Shown piece after piece: positions 43,901 through 52,292 of a stretch of 52,292 nucleotides of DNA (position 1 is its first letter; every line of letters starts with the position of its first letter). This stretch comes from Penium margaritaceum (Eukaryota > Streptophyta > Zygnematophyceae > Desmidiales > Peniaceae). The translations under genes and the position numbers were made by a program. The notes below the pieces were generated by a model that saw only the letters and a list, made by a program, of their open reading frames with translations, was not told the DNA's origin and ran no database searches. The stretch spans positions 57,135 to 109,426 of the forward strand of contig SZWC01006868.1 of the NCBI GenBank assembly GCA_023375785.1, in the 5' to 3' direction.

Positions 43901-46900
43901 ATGGTCAGTGACACATGCCTACTTTGGTTGGTCACTGTACATGGTAGCCACACCGTGCCACTGCTTCTTGAAGGTCCTTGTGCTTGCTAGTTGATACCTG
44001 ATGTTCCCAAACCATTGTTTCCCCCTCTGACCATTGTGACTCGTATAATGAGTTGTCAACGCTGACCACACACAGCGAATTTCTTTAGTCAAAGGCAATA
44101 CATATGCCTACTTTGGTCGGTCATTGCGCATGGTAGCCACACCGTGCTTCTACTTATTAAAGGTCATACGTGCTAGTTGAAAACTACTATTCCGAGACCA
44201 TTGTTTCCCCCTTTCATCATTTGTGACTCGTGTTATGGGATGTGAACGTTGACCACCCATACTGAAATTCTTTGGTCATGGTCAGCGACATATGTCTAGT
44301 TTGGTTGTCCGGTGTGCATAGTACCCACACCGTGCCACAATGTATTGAAGTGCTGTATCCTTTCTAGTCGATACATAGGGTTCCCAAACCATTTTCTCTC
44401 CCTCGGACCATTTGTGACTCGTATTATGAGTTGTCAATGTTGACCACACATAGTGGACTTCTTTGGTCTTAGGCAGTGACGTATGCATCCTTTGGTTGGT
44501 CACTGTCCACGCTAGCCGCACTGTGCCACTACTTGTTGAAGGTCTTGGTACTTGCTAGTTGACAACTATTGTTCCCAACCGATTGTTCCGCCCCTCTGAC
44601 CATTTGTGAGTCGTGTTATGAGTTTTCAACGTTGACCACACACTCTGAAATTCTTCTACTCTGTGTTAGTGGCATATGCTTACTTTAGGTTGTCACTGTA
44701 CCTGGTTGCCACATTGTGTCACTACGTTTTGAAGGTCTTTGTGCTTTCTAGTTGATAGCTAGTGTTCCCAAACCATTGTTACCCCTCTGACTATCTGTGA
44801 CTTTTGTTGTGAGTTGACAACGTTGACCACGTGAACTGAAATTCCTTGGTCATGGTCAGTGACATATGCATACTTTGGCTGGTCACTGTGCATGGTAGCC
44901 ACACTGTGCCACTACAGATTGAAGGTCTTTGTACTGGGTAGTTGATAGCTAGTATTCACAAACCATTGTTTCCCCCTCAGACCATTTGTGACTCGTGTTA
45001 TGGGTTGTCAACATTGACCACGCATAGTGACATTCTTTGGTCATGGGCAGTGACACATGCCTACTTTGGTTGGTAATTGTACATGAAAGCCACATCGTCC
45101 CAGTATTTATTGAAGGTCCTTGTGCTTGCTAGTTGATACCAGGTATTCCCACATAATTGTTTCCCCCTCTGACCATTTGTGACTCGTATTCTGAGTTTTC
45201 AACGTTGACCACACACAGCGGATTTCTTTGGTCAAAGGCAGTACATATGCCTACTTTGGTCAGTCATTGTGCCTGGTACCCACACCGTGCTACTACTTAT
45301 TGGATGTCATTGTACTTGCTAGTTTAAAACTAATATTCCAAAACCATTGTTTCCCTCTCTGACCATTTGTGACTCCTGTTATGGGTTGTGAACGTTGACC
45401 ACCCATATCGAAATTCTTCGGTCTTGGTCAGTGACATATGCCTAGTTTGGTTGTTTGGTGTGCATAGTAGCCACACTGTGCCACTACTTATTGAAGTTCT
45501 TTGTCCTTTCTAGTCAATACATAGGGTTCCCAAATCATTGTCTCTCCCTCTGACCATTTGTGACTCGTGTTATGAGTTGTCAATGTTGACCACACATAGT
45601 GGATTTATTTGGTCATAGTCAGTGACGTATGCATCCTTTGGTTGGTGAATGTGCACGGTAGCCACACCGTGCTACTACTTGTTGAAGGTCTTTGTACTTG
45701 CTAGCTGATAACTAGTGTTTCCAATCCATTGTTGTTCCCTCTGATTATTTGTGACTCGTGTTATGAGTTTTCAACGTTGACCACACACTGTGAAATACTT
45801 TTGGTTATGGTTAGTGGCATATGCCTACTTTGGTTTGTCACCGTACATGGTTGCCACCCCGTGTCACTGCGTATTGAAGGTATTTGTGCTTTCTAGTTGA
45901 TAGCTAGTGTTCCCAAACCATTGTTACCCCATCTGACTATCTGTGACTTGTTGTGAGTTGTCAACGTTGACCACGTGAAGAGAAATTCTTTGGTCATGGA
46001 CAGTGACATATGCATACTTTGGTTGGTCACTGTGCATGGTAGCCACACTATGCCACTACATATTGAAGGTCTTTGTACTTGCTAGTTGATAACTGGTACA
46101 CAAACTATTGTTTCCCCCTCTGACCATTTGTGACTCGTGTTATGAGTTGTCAAAGTTGACCACACATAGTGACATTCTTTGGTATTGGTCAGTGACACAT
46201 GCCTACTTTGGTTGGTTATTGTACACGATATCCACACCGTGCAACTACTTATTGAAGGTCCTTGTGCTTTCTAGTTCATACCTGGTGTTCCCCAGCCATT
46301 GTTCCCCCCTCTGACCATTTGTGACTCGCATTATGAGTTTTCAATGTTGACCACACACAGCGGATTTCTTTGGTCAGAGGCAGTACATATGCCTACTTTG
46401 GTCGGTCATTGTGCAGGGTAGCCATACCGTGCTACTACTTATTGAAGGCCATCGTACTTGCTAGTTGAAAATAAATATTTTGAAACCATTGTTTCCCTCT
46501 CTGACCATTTGTCACTCGTGTTATGAGTTGTGAACGTTAACCACCCATATCGAAATCATTTGGTCATGGTCAGTGACATTTGCCTAGTGTGGCTGTTTGG
46601 TGTGCGTAGTAGCCGCACTGTGCCACTACTTATTGAAGTTCTTTGTCCTTTCTAGTCAATACATAGGGTTCCCAAACCATTGTCTCTCCCTCTGACCATT
46701 TGTGACATGTGTTATGAGTTGTCAATGTTGACCACACATAGTGGAGTTCTTTGGTCATAATCAGTGACGTATGCATCATTTGGTTGGTCGCTTTGCATGC
46801 TAGCCACACCGTGCCACTACTTGTTGAAGGTCTTTGTACTTGCTAGCTGATAATGAGTTTTCCCAATCCGCTGTTTTTCCCTCTGACCATTTGTGACACG

Positions 46901-49900
46901 TCTCATGAGTTTTCAATGTTGACCACACACTGTGAAATTTGTTTGGTCATGGTTAGTGGCATATGCCTACTTTGGTTTGTCACTGTACATGGTTGCCACA
47001 CCCTGTCACTGCATATTGAAGGTCTTTGTCCTTTCTAGTTGATAGCTAGTGTTCCCAAACCATTGTTACCCAATCTGACTATCTGTGACTCTTGTTGTCA
47101 GTTGTCAACGTTGACCACGTGAAGTGAAATTGTTTGGTCATGGTCAGTGACATATGCATTCTTTGGCTGGTCATTATGCATGGTAGCCACACTGTGCCAC
47201 TACATATTGAAGGTCTTTGTACTTGCTAGTCGATAACTAGTATTCACAAACTATTCTTTCCTCCTCTGACCATTTGTGACTCGTGTTATGAGCTGTCAAA
47301 GTTGACCACACATAGTGACATTCTTTGGTCATGGTCAATGACACATGCCTACTTTGGTTGGTCACTGTACATGGTAGCCACACTGTGCCACTACGTATTG
47401 AAGGTCCTTGTGCTTGCTAGTTGATACCTGGTGTTCCCAAACCATTGTTTCCCCCTCTGACCATTTGGGACTCGTATTATGAGCTGTCAATGCTGACCAC
47501 ACACAGCGGATTTCTTTGGTCCAAGGCAGTACATATGCCTACTTTGGTCGGTCATTGTGCATGGTAGCCACACCGTGCTACTACTTATTGAAGGCCGTAC
47601 TTGCTAGTTGAAAACTAATATTCCGAGACCATTTTTCCCCCTTTGATCATTTGTCACTCGTGTTATTGGTTGTGAACGTTGACCACCCATACTGAAATTC
47701 TTTAGTCATGGTTAGTGACATATGCCTAGTTTGGTTGTCCGGTGTGCACAGTAGCCACACCGTGCCACAATGTATTGAAGTTATTTGTCCTTTCTAGTCA
47801 ATACATAGGATTCCCAAACCATTGTCTCTCCCTCTGACCATTTGAGACTCGTGTTATGAGTTGTCAATGTTGACCACACATAGTGGACTTCCTTGGTCTT
47901 AGGCAGTGACGTATGCATCCTTTGGTTGGTCACTATGCACGCTAGCCACACCGTGCCACTACTTGTTGAAGGTCTTTGTACTTGCTAGTTGACAGCTATT
48001 GTTTTCAACCCATTGTTTCCCCTTCTGACCATTTGTGACTCGTGTTATGAGTTTTCAACATTGACCACACACTGTGAAATTCATTTGCTCATGATTAGTG
48101 GCATATGCTTACTTTGGTTTGTCACTGTACATGGTTGCCACGTTGTGTCACTACGTATTGAAGGTCCGTGTGCTTTCTAGTTGATAGCAAGTGTTCCCAA
48201 ACCATTGTTACCCCCTATGACTATCTGTGACTTTTGTTGTGAGTTATCAACGTTGACTGTGTGAAGTGAAATTCCTTTGTCATGGTCAGTGACATGTGCA
48301 TACTTTGGCTGGTGATTGTGCATGGTAGCCACACTGTGCCACTACATATTGAAGGTCTTTGTACTTGCTAGTCGATAACTAGTATTCACAAACCATTGTT
48401 TACCCCTCTGACCATCTGTTACTCGTGTTATGAGTTGTCAAAGTTGACCACACATAGTGACATTTTTTGGTCATGGCCAGTGACACATGCCTACTTTGGT
48501 TGGTCATTGTACATGATAGCCACACCGTGCCACTAATTGTTGAAGGTCTTTGTGCTTGCTAGTTGATACCTGGTGTTCCGAAACCATTGTTTCCCCCTTT
48601 GACCATTTGTGACTCGTAGTATGAGTTTTCAACGTTGACCACATAGAACGGATTTCTTTGGTCAAAGGCGGTACATATGCCTACTTTGGTCGGTCATTGT
48701 GCATGGTAGCCACACCGCACTACTACTTGCTAGCTAAAAACTAATATTCCAAAACCATTTTTCCCCCTCTGACCATTTGTGACTCGTGTTATGGGTTGTG
48801 AACGTTGACCACCCATACTGAAGTTATTTGGTCATGGTCACTGACATATGCCTAGTTTGGTCGTTCTGTGTACATAGAAGCCACACCGTGCCACTACGTA
48901 TTGAGGTTCTTTGTCCTTTCTTGTCGATGCATATGGTACCCAAACCATTGCCTCTCCCTTTGACCATTTGTGACTCGTGTTATGAGTTGTCAATGTTGAC
49001 CACACATAGTGGACTTCTTAGGTCATACTCCGTGATGTATGCATCCTTTGGTTGGTCACTGTGCACGCTAGCCACACCGTGCCACTACTTGTTGAAGGTC
49101 GTTGTAATTGCTAGTTGATAACTAGTGTTCCCGTCCCATTGTTTCCCCCTCTGACCATTTGTGGCTTATGTTATGAGTTTTCAATGTTGACCACACACTG
49201 TTAAACTCGTTTGGTCATGGTTAATGGCATATGCTTACTTTCGTTTGTCACTGTACATGGTTGCGACGCTGTGTCCCTCTGTATTGAAGGTCTTTGTCAT
49301 TTCTACTTGATAGTTAGTATTCCCAAACCATTGTTACCTCATCTGACTATCTGTGACTCTTGTTGTGAGTTGTCAACATTGACCACGTGAAGTGAAATTC
49401 TTTGGTCATGGTCACTGACATATGAATACTTTGGCTGGTCACTATGCATGGTAGCCACATTGTGCCACTACATATTGAAGGTCTTTGTACTTGCTAGTCG
49501 ATAACTAGTATTCACAAACCATTGTCTCCCCCTCTGCACATTTGTGCCTTGTGTTATGAGTTGTCAAAATTTACCACACATAGTGACATTCTTTGGTCAT
49601 GGTCAGTGACACATGCCTACTTTGGTTGGTCATTGTACATGGTAGCCACACCGTGCCACTACGTATTGAAGGTCCTTGTGCTTGCTAATTGATGCATGGT
49701 GTTCCCAAACCATTGTTTCCCCCTCTCACCATTTGTGACGCGTATTATGAGTTTTCAATATTGACCACACACAGCGGATTTCTTTGATGAAAGGCAATAC
49801 ATATGCCTACTTTGGTCCGTCACTGTGCATGGTAGCCACACCATGCTACTACTTGTTGAAGGTCATTGTACTTGCTAGTTGAAAACTAATCTCCAAAACC

Positions 49901-51550
49901 ACCCTTTCCCCCTCTGACCATTTGTGACACGTGTTATTGGTTGTGAACGTTGACCACCCATATTGAACTTCTTTGGTCATGGTCTGTGACATACGCCTAG
50001 TTTGGATGTTCAATGTGCATAGTAGCCATACTGTGCCACTACTCATTAAAGTTTCTTGTCCTTTATAGTCGATACATAGGGTTCCCAAACCATTGTCACA
50101 CTGTTCCACTACATATTAAAGGCATTTGTACTTGCTAGTCAATAACTAGTAATCACGAACCATTGTTTCCCCCTCTGGCCATTTGTGACTCGTGTTATAA
50201 GTTGTGAAAGTTGACCACACACTGTGGAATTCTTTTGGTCATGGTTAGTGGCATATGCTTACTTTGAGTTGTCACTGTACATGGTTGCCACGCTATGTCA
50301 CTACGTCTTAAAGGTCTTTGTGACTTCTAGTTGATAGCTAGTATTCCCAAACCATTGTTACCCCCTCTGACTATCTGTGACTTTTCTTGTGAGTTGTCAA
50401 CATTGACCACGTGAAGTGAAATTCTTTGGTCATGGTCAGTGACAAATGAATACTGGCTGGTCACTATGCATGGTAGCCACACTCTGCCACTACATATTGA
50501 ATGTCTTTGTACTTGCTAGTCGATAACTAGTATTCGCAAACCATTGTTTCCCCCTCTGACCATTTGTGACTCGTGTTATGAGTTGTCAAAGTTAACCACA
50601 CATAGTGACATTCTTTGGTCATTGTCAGTGACACATGCCTAGTTTGGTTGGTCATTGTTCATGGTAGCCACACCGTGCCACTACTTATTGAAGGCCCCTG
50701 TCCTTGCTAGTTCATACCTGGTGTTCTCAAACCATTGTTTCCTCCTCTCACCATTTGTGCCTCGTATTATGAGTTTTCAACGTTGACCACACACATCGGA
50801 TTTCTTTGGTCAAAGGCAGTACATATGCCTACTTTGGTCGGTCATTGTGTATGGTAGCCACACATTGCTACTACTTGTTGAAGGTCATTGTACTTGCGAG
50901 TTGAAAACTAATACTCCGAAACCACTGTTTTCCCCTCTGACCATTTGTGACTCGTGTTATGGCTTGTGAACGTCGACCACCCATATTGAAATTCTTTGGT
51001 CATGGTCAGTGACATATGCCTACTTTGGTTCTTTGGTGAGCATAGCAGCCACACTGTGCCACTGATTATTGAAGTTCTTTGTCCTTTCTAGTTGATACAT
51101 AGGGTTCCGGAACCATTGTCACTCCCTTTGACCATTTGTGACTTGTGTTATGAGTTGTCAATATTGACCACACATAGTGGATTTGTTTGATTATAGTCCG
51201 TGATGTATGCATCCTTTGGTTAGTCAATGTGCACGCTAGCCACACCGTGCCACTAATTGTTGAAGGTCTTTGTAATTGCTAGTTGATAACTAGTGTTCCC
51301 ATCCCATTGATTCCCCCGCTGACCATTTGTGACTTGAGTTATGAGTTTTCAACGTTGACCACACACTGTGAAATTCCTTTGGTCATGGTTAGTGGCATAT
51401 GCTTACTTTGGTTTGTCACTGTACATGGTAGCCACACTGTGTCACTACGTATTGAAGGTCTTTGTCATCTCTGGTTGATAGGTAGTATTCACGACCCATT
51501 GTTACCCCCTTTGACTATATGTGACTTTTGTTGTGAGTTGTAAACGTTGA
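40949..51550. repeat. 190-bp satellite, six-monomer higher-order array
   Basis: The array starts with B at about 40949 and then runs B-C-D-E-F. Seven complete A-F cycles start at A monomers near 41908, 43054, 44198, 45343, 46486, 47627 and 48755. A new A follows at 49897, then a rearranged stretch (50090-50350) and D-E-F-A-B-C and a partial D. A-to-A spacing is 1128-1146 bp. Same-type monomers in different cycles are visibly closer than different types in one cycle. There are about 57 monomers here. Frames of 60-96 codons are repeated shadows. Confidence 0.93.
50090..50350. repeat. Satellite register break with hybrid monomers
   Basis: A B monomer ends after about 15 bases (ACCATTGTCACACTG) and joins the tail of a D monomer (CCACTACATATT...ACTTGCTAGTC). 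The next monomer begins like E (GTGAAAGTTGACCACACA) and becomes C-like (CTGTGGAATTCTTTTGG, GTTAGTGGC). D then follows. Confidence 0.8.
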
Positions 51551-52292
51551 CCAACTTCAGACCCAACTTCCATCCCAACTTCCATCTCAACATCCAAACC
51601 AACTTCCAACCCAACTTCTAACCCAACTTCCAACCCAACTTCCAACCCAACATCCAACCCAACTTCAAACACAACTTCCAACCTAACCTCCAACCCAACT
51701 TCCAGCCCAACTTCGAACCCAGCTTCTAACCCAGCTTCCAACCCAACTTCCAACCCGACGTCCAACCCAACTTCCAACCCAACTTCCAACCCAACTTCCA
51801 ATCCAACTTCCAACCCAAGTTCCAACCCAATTTCCAACCCAACTCTCAACCCAACTTCCAACCAAACTTCCAACCCAACTTCCAGCCCAACTTCAAACCC
51901 AACTTTCAGCCCAACTTCCAATTCAACTTCCAACCCAACGTCCAACCCAACTTCTAGCCCAACCTCTGACCCAACTTCCAATCCAACTTCCAACCCAACT
52001 TCTATTCCAACTTCCATCCCAACTTCAAAGCCAACTTCCATCCCAACTTCCATCCCAACATCCTCCCAACTTCCAATCCAACTTCCAACCCAACTTCCAA
52101 CACAAATTCCAACCCATCTTCCAACCTAATTTCCAACCCAACTTCCAACCCAACTTCTAACTCAGCTTCTAACCCAGCTTTCGGCCCAACTTTTAACCCA
52201 ACTTTCAACCCAACTTCCAACCCAACTTCCAACCCAGCATCCAACCCAACTTCAAACCCAACTTCCAATCCAACTTCCAACCCAACTTCCAA
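51551..52292 (-). repeat. 12-bp minisatellite CCCAACTTCCAA
   Basis: Tandem 12-mers begin inside a D monomer just after GTTGACCA and run off the window, about 60 units with substitutions and few length changes. On the minus strand they read as a four-residue EVGL repeat, which is a product of the period and not evidence of a gene. Confidence 0.95.

Noticed and set aside
37945-51543. Short 60-96-codon frames in the 190-bp satellite
   Set aside because: They recur with each monomer type, are broken at random, and share no protein family feature.
51502-52292. [14 protein letters not shown] proteins on the minus strand at the right end
   Set aside because: A 12-bp period automatically gives a four-residue repeat. 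There is no start context, signal or non-repeat domain.

Overview
This is a 52 kb stretch of repeat-dominated eukaryotic nuclear DNA. I see no intact host gene and no sign of prokaryotic DNA: there are no operons, no Shine-Dalgarno-led genes and no rRNA or complete tRNA. It is built from tandem repeats and LTR retrotransposons. Two elements carry a TGGTATCAGAGC-like primer-binding site, and at least two are Ty1/copia by protein, which is typical of plants and green algae. That lineage is only a suggestion; I cannot name the organism.

Layout. (1) 1-8922: a 10-bp minisatellite, consensus CAACCACTCG on the + strand, containing higher-order blocks of 33 x 100 bp, 18 x 30 bp and 26 x 90 bp. (2) 8923-14315: a minus-strand copia element (element 1) with two 650-bp LTRs about 95% identical. 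Gag and integrase are readable, but the reverse-transcriptase active-site region is deleted and two stop codons interrupt pol. (3) 14316-19563: the same minisatellite, with a 730-bp assembly gap and blocks of 15 x 130 bp and 13 x 60 bp. (4) 19564-23267: a plus-strand LTR element (element 2) without pol. (5) 23268-23690: minisatellite, still + orientation. (6) 23691-24993: unassigned DNA, then the 3' end of another copia element (element 4). (7) 24994-28993 and 33181-37580: the same minisatellite inverted (GAGTGGTTGC on the + strand), split by (8) 28994-32238, a third, pol-less LTR element (element 3), and (9) 32239-33180, an unassigned segment. (10) 37581-51550: a different satellite, with a monomer of about 190 bp in a six-monomer higher-order repeat of about 1.14 kb, interrupted by an insert with an 879-bp gap and a 32-bp-arm hairpin. 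(11) 51551-52292: a 12-bp minisatellite running off the end.

Most long open frames here are artefacts. The decamer has no stop codon in any of six frames, so arrays read as long proteins such as QPLATTRNHS or RVVASGCEWL repeats. The most interesting structures are the centromere-like six-monomer satellite, the orientation switch of the minisatellite at a truncated copia element together with an inverted copy of one array segment about 34 kb away, the nested multiples-of-ten higher-order repeats, and tRNA-like pol III promoter sequences inside LTRs.
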